Positions 33,369 through 40,859 of a stretch of 40,859 bases of DNA are shown here, in pieces. A program made the position numbers and the translations under genes. Within the stretch, counting starts at the first letter, position 1; each line of letters opens with the position of its first letter. The notes beneath the pieces were generated by a model. The model searched no databases, was not told where the DNA came from, and worked only from the letters and a program-made list of their open reading frames with translations. Source of the DNA: Pirellulales bacterium (GTDB lineage Bacteria > Planctomycetota > Planctomycetia > Pirellulales > JADZDJ01); the NCBI GenBank assembly GCA_035499655.1, contig DATJYL010000213.1, positions 1 to 40,859 on the forward strand, in the 5' to 3' direction.

Positions 33369-33385
33369 TTGGCCTACTTTTTGCA
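33369..33385 (+). promoter_or_regulatory. Sigma-54-type (-24/-12) promoter
   Basis: TTGGCCTA (33369-33376), four bases, then TTGCA (33381-33385). The GG at 33371-33372 and GC at 33383-33384 are ten bases apart, the spacing required by RpoN. The match to TTGGCACG-N4-TTGCA is imperfect only in the -24 trailing bases. Predicted transcription would begin near 33396, about 70 bases before the PEP-CTERM gene start. In other bacteria some PEP-CTERM genes are controlled by RpoN with PrsK/PrsR, which supports the call. Confidence 0.6.
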
Positions 33386-33466
33386 TTGAGGACCGGCTCA
33401 ACGAAAAGGTACGGCGAGTTGGATTGTTGTTGTTCACCCTGTTTTCTCGAGCTTGAGGGGATTTTG

Positions 33467-34576
33467 ATGATTCGATATGCACCGTGGATTTGTTTTTTTG
33501 CGATTATCATTGGAACTGCGGTACCAAGTTTCGCAGGCTTTATTGGTGGCGATCTTGTCATCCTAAGTACTGCCACGAATACAGATACCGACACTGCCGC
33601 TAGCGCCATTACACTGTACGACTATCCCTACAATTCATTGACAGGCACCTTTGGCACAACGCCCACCGCTCATTCTATTTCGGGGCTTACGCTGCCCGGA
33701 GCGAACGATCATGACGGTTTGCTTCACTTAAGCACGAACGACAACGTTCTGACTTTTGGCGGCTACCAGGCGGCCGTAGGCACCGCATCGGTCATTACCT
33801 CCGGCTCGGCTCACGAGGTTGGCGTAGTCGATTCCAATTGGAACGTTACCACGGTCCCCGTCAGCAATTACACAGGTGTATCGTTGCGTTCTGTGGTTTC
33901 GACCGATGGAAAGCATTTTTGGACGGGGGGCGATCAAGGCACCGATGGCGGGCAATATTACATTGATGCCAGTGGCGCCACCACCACGCAGACGCTAATC
34001 ACAGGAAACGATGCTCGCGGTAACAGAATTGTCGGCACCCAATTGTGGTCGTTTTCCAGCAGCACTAGCGGCACAAACTACGGTAACAGCCTGCCAACTT
34101 CCGCTGCTCCACAAATCAGCACGATGAATAGTCCTTACGTGAAAAGCGACGTGATCTTCCTCGATTTGAATAACGACGGCACAGACGAAACCGCTTACTC
34201 GACTGACGGCAAAAATCTGTTGGGAAAATGGTATTTCGACGGCACGAACTGGAACTTGGTTGGAACCTGGACCGGCACAAAAACTAGCATCAACAACATC
34301 AACTCGCTCGAAGCTTTTGTGTATCAAGGCAATGTCGAACTGCTCGCAGCCACGCAGCTTGGTCAACTCTTTCAATTTACCGACACTAATGGAATCAACA
34401 GCAGCTTCGGTGGCGCCTCGTTCGCCACGACAACACCAACACCATACCTTACTATCGGTGGTACAGCGAGTTTTCGGGGGATGGCAATTCTTAGCGTTCC
34501 TGAACCGGCGACCGTTACTCTGCTAGCCGCAGCGATTCCTTTCTTCCTCGGTTGCCGTCGTTGGAGAGTTCGTTAA
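33467..34576 (+). CDS. PEP-CTERM surface protein, 369 aa
   Basis: An exported 369-residue protein. The signal peptide is WICFFAIIIGTAVPSFAG. The C-terminus has the complete PEP-CTERM sorting signal: VPEPATVTLL, a short hydrophobic helix AAAIPFFLG, and a basic end CRRWRVR, the substrate form of exosortase. The body is rich in Thr, Ser, Gly and Asn with predicted beta strands, including an FG-GAP/Ca-binding-like DLNNDGTDETAYSTDG. GAGGGGA at 33455-33461 precedes the ATG. The stop overlaps the phytase start by one base (TAATG), so these are translationally coupled. Function is unknown; likely extracellular. Confidence 0.82.
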   Translation: MIRYAPWICFFAIIIGTAVPSFAGFIGGDLVILSTATNTDTDTAASAITLYDYPYNSLTGTFGTTPTAHSISGLTLPGANDHDGLLHLSTNDNVLTFGGYQAAVGTASVITSGSAHEVGVVDSNWNVTTVPVSNYTGVSLRSVVSTDGKHFWTGGDQGTDGGQYYIDASGATTTQTLITGNDARGNRIVGTQLWSFSSSTSGTNYGNSLPTSAAPQISTMNSPYVKSDVIFLDLNNDGTDETAYSTDGKNLLGKWYFDGTNWNLVGTWTGTKTSINNINSLEAFVYQGNVELLAATQLGQLFQFTDTNGINSSFGGASFATTTPTPYLTIGGTASFRGMAILSVPEPATVTLLAAAIPFFLGCRRWRVR

Positions 34577-35691
34577 TGCGCCTTTTGACGGTTTATGGGA
34601 TGCTGGTGTTGATGGCCGGCTCAATGGCTATCGCCGACGCCGATGGGCCAGGAGCCGTTGCTCCGGAAGCCGAGGTCGTAGCCGTACCAGTGCCACTGCA
34701 TTGCTCGCAGCCGGCCCCGGTTAACCGACTGACCGGCGCTGCGATTTGGGTCAATCCGCTGGACGCGGCAGAAAGTCGCGTCATTATCACCAACCAGTCC
34801 CGCGGAATCGAAGTTCATGATCTGGCCGGGTACTTGCTCAAGCATTTGGACGAAGGCTTTCAGACTGATTCGATCATAATCTTGCACGGTTTTCCACTCG
34901 CCGGCAAACCGATCGACTTGGTGCTTGCAACCTATCCCGATGAGCGCGTGAGCGGCGTGAAAATGTGGTGCATTCAGGCTGAAAAAGCCAAACTCAAGCC
35001 GCTAGACAGCGACCAGTTTGTTGTGCCGGACAATCCCGAACCTCACGGTATTGCCGCCTATCACAGCCGTAAGACTGATAAGTTCTACGTATTCGTCTCG
35101 TCAAAAGAGGGCGAGATCGACCAGTTAGAACTTACCAGCGACAAGAACGGCAAGGTTACGGCCACGCCAGTTTGCCACTTCAGCGTGCCTAGTAAAACTC
35201 ACGGATGCATCGCCGATGAAGAGCGCGGCGTGGTCTATTTTTCTGAAGAAAAGGCAGGCGTCTGGCGATTCAACGCCGAGCCTGAGGCAGGTAAACAAGG
35301 CGCGAAAGTAATCAGCGTTGGTGAGCATGGGCTAATTCCCGACGTCGAAGGGATTGGTCTCTATTCGCTGCCTGGCTCAAAAGGCTACCTGGTGGTCGTT
35401 GGCCAAGGCAAGAAGACGGACCGATCGCGAGTGAACGTGTATGACCGCCAAGACTACCATTTTGTGGGTGCGATCATTCCATCGGCCGCAGACGGCAACG
35501 GCGTCGAATTCGCATCCGCGGTCGCCGTGACTAGCGCTCCGCTGCCCGAGTTTCCCGAAGGGTTATTGCTCATTCGCGACCACATCAATCCCAACGCCAG
35601 CGAAGATTTCAAATATTATTCTTGGGCCGACTGTGCGAAGGCCCTACAACTTGGAAGTGCCTTGACCGATCCCAATGCGTCGGCGAAATAG
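34576..35691 (+). CDS. Beta-propeller phytase-like protein
   Basis: A 371-residue exported protein with a signal peptide ([18 protein letters not shown]). The sequence follows 3-phytase (BPP family): [20 protein letters not shown], then [53 protein letters not shown] and [12 protein letters not shown], then [20 protein letters not shown], and [20 protein letters not shown] at the end. Such enzymes release phosphate from inositol hexakisphosphate with calcium. Some acidic ligands differ, so activity cannot be assumed. It overlaps the PEP-CTERM gene by one base and precedes a DUF1559 gene. Confidence 0.75.
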   Translation: MRLLTVYGMLVLMAGSMAIADADGPGAVAPEAEVVAVPVPLHCSQPAPVNRLTGAAIWVNPLDAAESRVIITNQSRGIEVHDLAGYLLKHLDEGFQTDSIIILHGFPLAGKPIDLVLATYPDERVSGVKMWCIQAEKAKLKPLDSDQFVVPDNPEPHGIAAYHSRKTDKFYVFVSSKEGEIDQLELTSDKNGKVTATPVCHFSVPSKTHGCIADEERGVVYFSEEKAGVWRFNAEPEAGKQGAKVISVGEHGLIPDVEGIGLYSLPGSKGYLVVVGQGKKTDRSRVNVYDRQDYHFVGAIIPSAADGNGVEFASAVAVTSAPLPEFPEGLLLIRDHINPNASEDFKYYSWADCAKALQLGSALTDPNASAK

Positions 35692-35722
35692 TTTCTTAGT
35701 GTGTGGCGAAGGTGGTTATCCG

Positions 35723-36871
35723 ATGTCAGCACACACTTGTCGTCGGCAGGCGTTTACTTTGATCGAATTGTTGGCGGTCATCGCTATCATCGGAATTCTA
35801 GTGGCACTCCTGTTGCCTGCGGTGCAGTCGGCTCGCGAATCGGCGCGCCGCATGCAGTGTACCAACAACACCAAGCAAATTGCTTTGGCAATTCATGCAT
35901 TTCTTTCTGCCAACAAGGCCTTTCCGCCTGGATTGCCGAACTGTTCTCCCTTGGCTTCCCAATGGGAAAGCGGTGGTGCGCAAATGGGCGATTACATGGC
36001 AACCTGCCAAGGTCCCAGTTGGGCGTCGAACATTTTCGATTTCTTAGGCGAAAAATTCTTCAACGATCGCATCTGGGCGTGCGCCCAGTACAATAAACAC
36101 ATTTGCGACGATTGCGAGCACGATGATGCAGGGGGCGCTCCTGGCACCGGCGGCTCCACTCGCATGACGGTCGCTGCCTATCTTTGCCCTAGCGCTTCGA
36201 GTATGTCGATTTTGTTCGGCAGTAAGGACCCTGTGGTCAATGGTTTGGGTGGAACGATCGGCGGCAGCGACTCGGTTGCCGGCTTGGAGAATTTGGCCAA
36301 GGGCAATTACGCGGCAAATTTTGGCAAAGACTCCTACGTTAATTCGGCGGCGCCAGGCATGGCCGGCATGCCCGGTATCAATTACGACGTGCGCAACGCA
36401 GGTCTGTTTGAAGTCGTTTCGCTGCCAGTGCCATTTTTTTCCAGCCAGCAAAAGGGAGTTTTCAAAATGGCTCGCAATCGCGGGGTAAAACCGCGAGAAG
36501 TCACCGACGGACTTTCGAAAACGCTCATGATTTCCGAAGTGCAAATTTGGGATACTTATAAAGACGTCCGTGGAGTCTGGTCCTGTGGCTCCCCGGGCGC
36601 ATCGACGTTTCTGGCAAAAACAGGTCCGAATTCGGTAATGCCCGACACCATCATCGGCTGTGATTCCACAATTCCCTCCAGCAACCCATTGAATTGCACC
36701 CAAAACCAAATAGATGGCCAGCTTTGGGCCGCTGCGCGGAGCGGTCATCCAGGAGGTGTGGTGGCGGCTATGGGAGACGGCTCGGTAACTTTCTTCGTCG
36801 ATAATATCGATCTTGCTGTCTGGCAAGCTTTATCGACACGCGCCGGAAATGAAGCAGAAATGAATCCGTGA
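35723..36871 (+). CDS. DUF1559 prepilin-like protein with H-X9-DG motif (copy 1)
   Basis: A 382-residue type II/IV prepilin-like protein. The N-terminal cleavage region is [20 protein letters not shown] and [12 protein letters not shown], with Ala at -1 in place of the usual Gly. The C-terminus carries the diagnostic H-x9-DG pattern, [13 protein letters not shown], found in the planctomycete DUF1559 family. The body contains CPSASSMS-type and Asn/Gly-rich loops. Start ATG at 35723 was chosen because it gives a normal short prepilin leader. Another ATG at 35675 lies inside the phytase tail. It probably belongs to the same transcript as the PEP-CTERM and phytase genes. Confidence 0.85.
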   Translation: MSAHTCRRQAFTLIELLAVIAIIGILVALLLPAVQSARESARRMQCTNNTKQIALAIHAFLSANKAFPPGLPNCSPLASQWESGGAQMGDYMATCQGPSWASNIFDFLGEKFFNDRIWACAQYNKHICDDCEHDDAGGAPGTGGSTRMTVAAYLCPSASSMSILFGSKDPVVNGLGGTIGGSDSVAGLENLAKGNYAANFGKDSYVNSAAPGMAGMPGINYDVRNAGLFEVVSLPVPFFSSQQKGVFKMARNRGVKPREVTDGLSKTLMISEVQIWDTYKDVRGVWSCGSPGASTFLAKTGPNSVMPDTIIGCDSTIPSSNPLNCTQNQIDGQLWAAARSGHPGGVVAAMGDGSVTFFVDNIDLAVWQALSTRAGNEAEMNP

Positions 36872-36956
36872 CACGGCGCATACTGGGTTCGCGCGAAGTG
36901 CCCGTCGAATCGTCCAGGCATGACAATCAGCGTGCAGTCTGACTAACACAGCGGCA

Positions 36957-37778
36957 TTATGTAACTGCAGCGGCGGCCAACATGTTTTGCATGCTTTGGC
37001 GGGCAAGGTGTTCGATGCCGGGGGTGTAGTCGAACACTTCCACGGAGACCCAGCCGCGCCAGTCGATGGCATTCAGCGCCTGAAAGATCGGCTTCATATC
37101 GAGCTGGCCCATGCCGGGGCCTTGGCGGTTGGGATCGTTGGCGTGGAAGTGAACCATGATGTCGCGGTTGGTCCGGATGATGTCGGCCGGCGGTTGCGCT
37201 TCGCTGGCCATGGCTTTGCAATCCAGATGCAGCCGCACGTGCGGCGAGTTGACAAGGTTGATAAGTTCGCGCCCCTCGGCGGCAGTGAGCAAAAAATCTC
37301 CCTCGGCCGGACCCAGCGGTTCCAAGGCAATGGTTACGCCGCATTCGTCCAGCACCGGCAGCGCGGCCCGCAAAACGTCGGCCGCGTAACCCATCGCTTG
37401 CGGCTTGGTGACGCCGGGCAGCAGATTGCGCTGCTGCGGGGAGCCGAGGACCATGATCGAGCCGCCCAAGTCGCGGCACAGCCGGGCCAGCTCGCAAAGG
37501 TAGTCGGCCGTTTTACTTTGCACGGCCCGATCGGGCGAGGTGAGATAAAATCCTTCGGTCTTGGCCAGCAGCCAGTGGAGGCCAACGACTTCCAAACCCG
37601 CCGCTTCAGCCTGCCGCCGCACTTGAGCGCGCTGGCGCGGCAAAACTTCGGTTGCATACCGGGCCAGCGTGAACGGCGCAATTTCAATGCCGGTATAGCC
37701 GCACTCGCGGGCAAAAGCAAACGCCCGATCGAAGGGCCAATCTTGGAAAGTTTCGTTGCAAATGGCGTAGCGGAACAT
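36957..37778 (-). CDS. Sugar phosphate isomerase/epimerase-like TIM barrel
   Basis: A 273-residue protein of the xylose-isomerase-like TIM barrel (AP endonuclease 2) superfamily, like hydroxypyruvate isomerase or sugar epimerases. Signature segments are CGYTGIEIAPFTL near residue 27, VVGLHWLLAKTEGFY, GGSIMVLGSPQQRNL, TIALEPLGPAEGDFL, VRLHLDCKAMASE and IMVHFHANDPNRQGPG, and WVSVEVFDYTPG. Metal-binding Glu, Asp, His and Glu are plausible in the last four. The start ATG 37778 (MFRYAICNETF) follows a CT-rich repeat. A longer frame to 37838 only translates that repeat. Confidence 0.8.
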   Translation of the reverse strand: MFRYAICNETFQDWPFDRAFAFARECGYTGIEIAPFTLARYATEVLPRQRAQVRRQAEAAGLEVVGLHWLLAKTEGFYLTSPDRAVQSKTADYLCELARLCRDLGGSIMVLGSPQQRNLLPGVTKPQAMGYAADVLRAALPVLDECGVTIALEPLGPAEGDFLLTAAEGRELINLVNSPHVRLHLDCKAMASEAQPPADIIRTNRDIMVHFHANDPNRQGPGMGQLDMKPIFQALNAIDWRGWVSVEVFDYTPGIEHLARQSMQNMLAAAAVT

Positions 37779-37781
37779 GGC

Positions 37782-37806
37782 GAGGAGTGAGGGGTGAGGA
37801 GTGAGG
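37782..37806. repeat. Short direct repeat in the leader of the isomerase gene
   Basis: GAGGAGTGAGG occurs at 37782-37792 and again at 37796-37806, three bases apart, just upstream of the leftward isomerase start. On that strand it is a CT-rich tract, which replaces a normal ribosome binding site. Confidence 0.6.
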
Positions 37807-37969
37807 AACCAAGGAAACAGGCTGGTTGTTTTCCACACACTGTTAAAGCCGTGCGGAAAGGATTAGATTATTGCGTCTTTCCACGGCGATAGTAATATAT
37901 GTACATGCGCCCACTTTCTGGTAGAATGCCAATTCACCGGGCGCGTAATTTGACACAAGAGGTGTCTGT

Positions 37970-38878
37970 GTGGCTTTGAAACCCAACCGCATTCATCAGG
38001 GCGATTGCGTCGAACTGCTGGCCAAGCTGGAGCCGGGCAGTGTGCATCTGGCATTTGCCGATCCGCCATTCAACATCGGCTACGAGTACGACGTGTACGA
38101 CGACCGCAAGGCGTACGAGCATTATCTGGATTGGTCGCGCGAGTGGATGGCCGGCGTGCACCGGGCCTTGCGGCCCGATGGCACGTTCTGGCTGGCGATT
38201 GGCGATGAATATGCGGCGGAGCTGAAACTGGCGGCCCGCGATTTGGGCTTCAGTTGCCGGAGCTGGGTGATTTGGTATTACACGTTCGGCGTGAACTGCA
38301 CACGGAAGTTCAACCGCTCGCACGCCCATCTGTTCCATTTTTTGAAAGACCCGAAGCGGTTCACATTCAACGAGAACGATCCGGCAATTCGCGTTCCCTC
38401 GGCCCGGCAGTTGGTGTATGCCGATGCTCGGGCCAATCCCAAGGGGCGGTTGCCGGACGATACGTGGATTTTGCGGCCGCAAGATTTGCAAGGCGGCTTC
38501 AGCGAAGATTCCGACACGTGGTATTTTCCGCGCGTGGCGGGGACTTTCAAAGAGCGGGCCGGCTTTCACGGCTGCCAGATGCCCGAGCAATTGTTGGGGC
38601 GGATTGTGCGGGCCAGCTCAAATGTCGGCGATTTGGTGCTCGATCCATTCACCGGCAGCGGCACGACACTTACGGTGGCGAAAAAATTGGGACGCAGTTG
38701 GATTGGCTGCGAACTTTCGCAAGAATATGTGCGGCAGGCGACGGAGCGGATTGAACGGGCGTCGGTCGGCGAATCGCTGAACGGCGCGGCCGATCCATTG
38801 GCCAGCGCGCCGGCGACGGTGAATGGCAAGCGGCGAAAATCAACGGGCAAACGTAAAACGGTTCTTTCCAAACGATAA
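37970..38878 (+). CDS. Site-specific DNA methyltransferase, beta class (N6-adenine or N4-cytosine), orphan
   Basis: A 302-residue DNA methyltransferase. Catalytic motif IV is ADPPFN (D31-N35) near the N-terminus and the SAM-binding motif I is [10 protein letters not shown] (D225) near the C-terminus, which is the beta-class order. Between them is a target-recognition segment ([20 protein letters not shown], then HLFHFLKD). The start is GTG at 37970, with AAGAGG at 37958-37963. The C-terminal tail is Lys/Arg-rich ([16 protein letters not shown]). No restriction endonuclease lies nearby, so it looks like an orphan enzyme used for regulation or mismatch and replication control, not defence. The modified sequence cannot be predicted. 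Confidence 0.88.
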   Translation: MALKPNRIHQGDCVELLAKLEPGSVHLAFADPPFNIGYEYDVYDDRKAYEHYLDWSREWMAGVHRALRPDGTFWLAIGDEYAAELKLAARDLGFSCRSWVIWYYTFGVNCTRKFNRSHAHLFHFLKDPKRFTFNENDPAIRVPSARQLVYADARANPKGRLPDDTWILRPQDLQGGFSEDSDTWYFPRVAGTFKERAGFHGCQMPEQLLGRIVRASSNVGDLVLDPFTGSGTTLTVAKKLGRSWIGCELSQEYVRQATERIERASVGESLNGAADPLASAPATVNGKRRKSTGKRKTVLSKR

Positions 38879-38886
38879 TTGGACCG

Positions 38887-38915
38887 TTGACAGTCGTCAA
38901 ATGTGACGCTAAAGT
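38887..38915 (+). promoter_or_regulatory. Sigma-70 promoter of the riboswitch transcript
   Basis: TTGACA (38887-38892) is a perfect -35 box. After 17 bases comes TAAAGT (38910-38915), a 4/6 match to the -10 box. It lies just before the riboswitch aptamer, giving a predicted start near 38922. Confidence 0.65.
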
Positions 38916-38924
38916 GCCTATCAG

Positions 38925-39140
38925 TGCGTTGGTGGTTGGCCGAGGCGTTTGATTTTCGGCCGACAAACAGGGAACTCCGGTGCGAATCCGGGACGGCCCC
39001 GCCGCTGTAACCGAGCGGTAACGCACGTCGTTTTCTAATTGCCATTGCTGTGCGGTTCAAATTGTGAAAGCAATTTGGCTGCGGCGGCGAGAAGGCTTTG
39101 GCGACGTGCGGCTCGGAAGTCAGAAGACCTACCAGCGCTT
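38925..39140 (+). promoter_or_regulatory. Cobalamin (B12) riboswitch
   Basis: The aptamer core is unmistakable. GGGAACTCCGGTGCGAATCC starts at 38970, followed by GGGACGGCCCCGCCGCTGTA. The B12 box GTCAGAAGACCTACCAGC covers about 39119-39136. Long-range stems pair as expected: CCGAGC (39011-39016) with GCTCGG (39111-39116), and CGCACGTCG (39022-39030) with CGACGTGCG (39102-39110). A probable P13-type hairpin follows at 39146-39175 (GCCG/CGGC, TGCTG/CAGCA around CGAGGGA), then ATTTCA/TGAAAT at 39181-39198, then the ribosome binding site at about 39207. With no U-tract, control is probably at translation initiation, lowering expression when cobalamin is present. Confidence 0.95.
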
Positions 39141-39218
39141 TTTGTGCCGTATGTGCTGCGAGGGACAGCATCGGCCCACGATTTCATTTTGCTGAAATGT
39201 TGTGCTGGGATGAATGCC

Positions 39219-40148
39219 ATGCGCTTGCGATTGCGCGCTACGATCCCCCGGCAAAGCCTGGGGCTTGGGGGTGATTGCTTCTTGATTGTTGAGCGCGGAT
39301 TCACGCTGGTGGAGCTGCTGGTGGTGCTGGCGATTATCGGCGTGCTGGTGGCGCTGCTCATGCCGGCGGTGCAAGGGGCGCGGGAAGCGGCTCGGCGAGC
39401 GACCTGCCTGAACAATTTGCGGCAGATCGGCGTCGGGCTGCACCATTACAACGCAGCCAAGCGAGAATTTCCGATCGGGTGCATTTGCTGCAATTCCGTT
39501 CCAGGCTGCAGTGCGCCGCTACGGCAAATTGCCTGGAGCGCGTATCTGCTTCCCTACATCGAAGAAAAACATGCTTGGGAAATTTTTGACACCACGCAGC
39601 CGTACAACAGCGCGGCCAATCATGAAGCGGCCCGAACGATTATTGCGACCTATTTGTGCCCCTCCACGGTTAGGGCTCCGCAGCGCACCGGCTTGACCAC
39701 CGGCGACGTGAATGGCAACGGGCAATGGGATCCGGGCGACGACCTGGCGTACATCGATTACGGCGGCATGTTCGGGCATCCGCCGAGCCTGGCCGGCTAT
39801 GCGATGGAGGGCAATTTGGTGCTGGGCAACGGCGCCATGATTTACGAGAAGGCCATTTCCGTACAGCAGATTACCGACGGCCTATCGCAAACCATTCTGG
39901 TTGGAGAAGACAGCGGGCGGGGACCTTTGCTGAACGGCGAGTGGGTCGACGGGCAAAACATTTTCGACGTGACCGTGGCCATCAATAGAAGTCAAAACAA
40001 CGAATTGTGGAGCGACCATGCGGGGGGCGTGAACGTGGCGTTTTGCGACGGCTCCGCACGGTTTTTGTCGGAGGCAATGCAAACCAGCGTGCTATTTGCA
40101 CTGTGCACGCGCGCTGGACAAGAGGTGATTCCGGCCAATGCGTATTAA
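39219..40148 (+). CDS. DUF1559 prepilin-like protein under cobalamin riboswitch (copy 2)
   Basis: A 309-residue prepilin-like protein. The prepilin segment is ERGFTLVELLVVLAIIGVL with the normal Gly at -1, preceded by about 30 basic and hydrophobic residues, and the C-terminal H-x9-DG motif is HAGGVNVAFCDGS. A Ca-binding-like GDVNGNGQWDPGDD appears near residue 165. The ATG at 39219 is preferred because GGGA at 39207-39210 sits eight bases upstream. An in-frame ATG at 39210 is possible, while the longer reading frame from 39039 starts inside the riboswitch. It is followed 33 bases later by the secreted dockerin-like gene, so both are riboswitch-controlled. Confidence 0.85.
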   Translation: MRLRLRATIPRQSLGLGGDCFLIVERGFTLVELLVVLAIIGVLVALLMPAVQGAREAARRATCLNNLRQIGVGLHHYNAAKREFPIGCICCNSVPGCSAPLRQIAWSAYLLPYIEEKHAWEIFDTTQPYNSAANHEAARTIIATYLCPSTVRAPQRTGLTTGDVNGNGQWDPGDDLAYIDYGGMFGHPPSLAGYAMEGNLVLGNGAMIYEKAISVQQITDGLSQTILVGEDSGRGPLLNGEWVDGQNIFDVTVAINRSQNNELWSDHAGGVNVAFCDGSARFLSEAMQTSVLFALCTRAGQEVIPANAY

Positions 40149-40181
40149 GCGATTACTTTTTTGATCAGAGGAGCGCAACTT

Positions 40182-40859
40182 ATGAAAAAAATCGTGGCGA
40201 TATTTACCTGGGTGGTGTTTACGGTGTGCCAACACGCTGGGGCAGCGCCGCTGAGCGACGTGCCTTTGCCCGGTGGTTTTTTGAACGCCGAGTATACCGT
40301 GGGGAGCGGGCCGAATCTTTCGCTGGTGATTATCGATTTTGCGGACACCGGCGGCGGGGCATACGCCTTCGGTTATCGCTGGAGCACGCCGACCGATTTC
40401 GGCACGGTGGTGCAGGACCTTGCCGGCGGCAAAAGCGCGAGCTGTGTTTCGCTCCAGCCCACGGTGATCGACGACCCAACGTATGGTTCGTACGTGGATA
40501 ATTTTCAGTACGGAGCAGAGCAAGGAAATGAGAGCGATTATTGGCGATTGGAAGTTGGCAGTTACGGCAGCGGCGGCATTTCCTGGAATACTTCCGACAC
40601 CGGACTTTCCTCGCTAACGACGGATAATTTTTCGGCCAGCCCGACGTTCGACCCTGATACTTATTTGGGAACTGCGGGCATCATCGGCTTTTACAATTCG
40701 TTTGTGGACGATTCGATCAAGCCGCGGACGCCGCTGGCAGTTTCTGAATCGAACAAGGGAAATTTCAGTCTCGACGGGGCAACCGATGCCGGTGATATTT
40801 CGGCGATGCTGGCGGCACTGGCTGATCTGAATGGTTATCAGAATGGAGGCAATCCTGAG
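40182..40859 (+). CDS. Secreted protein with dockerin-like repeat, possibly a cobalamin-related surface protein (3' end outside window)
   Basis: The first 226 residues of an exported protein; the frame is open at the window end. A signal peptide (IVAIFTWVVFTVCQHAGAA) precedes a domain with LSLVIIDFADTGGGAYAFGY followed by RWSTPTDF, which I recall from surface proteins near B12 uptake genes, though I cannot verify this. Near the end is NFSLDGATDAGDISAMLAAL, ADLNGYQNGG, a planctomycete dockerin-like repeat with D-x-D/N-x-D calcium-binding spacing. GAGGAG at 40168-40173 is a good ribosome binding site. A PEP-CTERM tail may follow outside the window. It shares the riboswitch with the DUF1559 gene, so it probably functions in binding or transport of cobalamin outside the cell. 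Confidence 0.75.
   Translation, partial: MKKIVAIFTWVVFTVCQHAGAAPLSDVPLPGGFLNAEYTVGSGPNLSLVIIDFADTGGGAYAFGYRWSTPTDFGTVVQDLAGGKSASCVSLQPTVIDDPTYGSYVDNFQYGAEQGNESDYWRLEVGSYGSGGISWNTSDTGLSSLTTDNFSASPTFDPDTYLGTAGIIGFYNSFVDDSIKPRTPLAVSESNKGNFSLDGATDAGDISAMLAALADLNGYQNGGNPE

Larger units (their letters stand above)
32599..33466. other. Long intergenic region of about 870 bases
   Basis: No gene is supported. Reading frames here have codon use unlike neighbours and no motifs. It holds a strong hairpin at 32740-32794, an AT-richer stretch after 33100, and the sigma-54-type promoter at 33369-33385. Confidence 0.5.

Noticed and set aside
37779-37838. Longer start of the isomerase-like gene
   Set aside because: It translates the CT-rich direct repeat, and the family begins near MFRYAICNETF.
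39039-39218. N-terminal extension of the second DUF1559 gene
   Set aside because: It lies within the cobalamin riboswitch and carries no signal or prepilin feature.

Overview
The window looks like chromosomal DNA of a planctomycete, probably of the Pirellula/Lacipirellula type. The main evidence is two prepilin-like DUF1559 proteins with a C-terminal H-X9-DG motif, a BBP7-type beta-barrel protein, a PEP-CTERM protein, a planctomycete-style dockerin-like repeat, and many long secreted proteins of unknown function. I saw no rRNA, tRNA, CRISPR array, transposase or prophage genes. Every call comes from reading the sequence; no database search was run.

Region 1 (1-12.5 kb): a cell-shape operon (mreB end, mreC, mreD, PBP2/mrdA) followed by a small unknown protein and a tiny Cys-rich secreted peptide with two hairpin terminators. 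Next come a leftward unknown protein and a leftward Tex-like RNA-binding protein, then rightward genes for a PmtA-like SAM methyltransferase and a large coiled-coil protein.

Region 2 (12.7-17.7 kb): a leftward five-gene cluster. It encodes an ABC ATPase, a MacB/FtsX-type permease, a secreted protein starting with a CPFC motif, and two DUF3299-like proteins (one membrane-anchored, one lipoprotein-like). It looks like an uncharacterised envelope trafficking system.

Region 3 (18-25.5 kb): ATP-type PEP carboxykinase (pckA). A leftward module follows, with a PIN-domain toxin, a small antitoxin-like protein, and a third gene broken by a single in-frame TGA. Then come two adjacent secreted SGNH esterases (rhamnogalacturonan-acetylesterase-like), a hairpin-rich spacer, and a leftward heavy-metal P-type ATPase with a TPC motif.

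Region 4 (25.8-32.6 kb): an ECF sigma factor, a membrane-anchored anti-sigma-like protein and a secreted PDZ protein with a Pro/Gly/Asn/Asp-rich tail, closed by a strong terminator. A leftward BBP7 barrel and a 714-residue protein with a degenerate SEC-C motif follow.

Region 5 (33.3-36.9 kb): a sigma-54-type promoter precedes a PEP-CTERM protein, a beta-propeller phytase-like protein and a DUF1559 prepilin-like protein, apparently one operon.

Region 6 (36.9-40.9 kb): a leftward sugar-phosphate-isomerase-like TIM barrel and an orphan beta-class DNA methyltransferase. A clear cobalamin riboswitch with its own promoter then precedes a second DUF1559 protein and a secreted dockerin-containing protein cut by the window end. 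This B12-controlled pseudopilin/surface-protein pair is the most interesting candidate for an undescribed system, followed by the DUF3299/ABC cluster.
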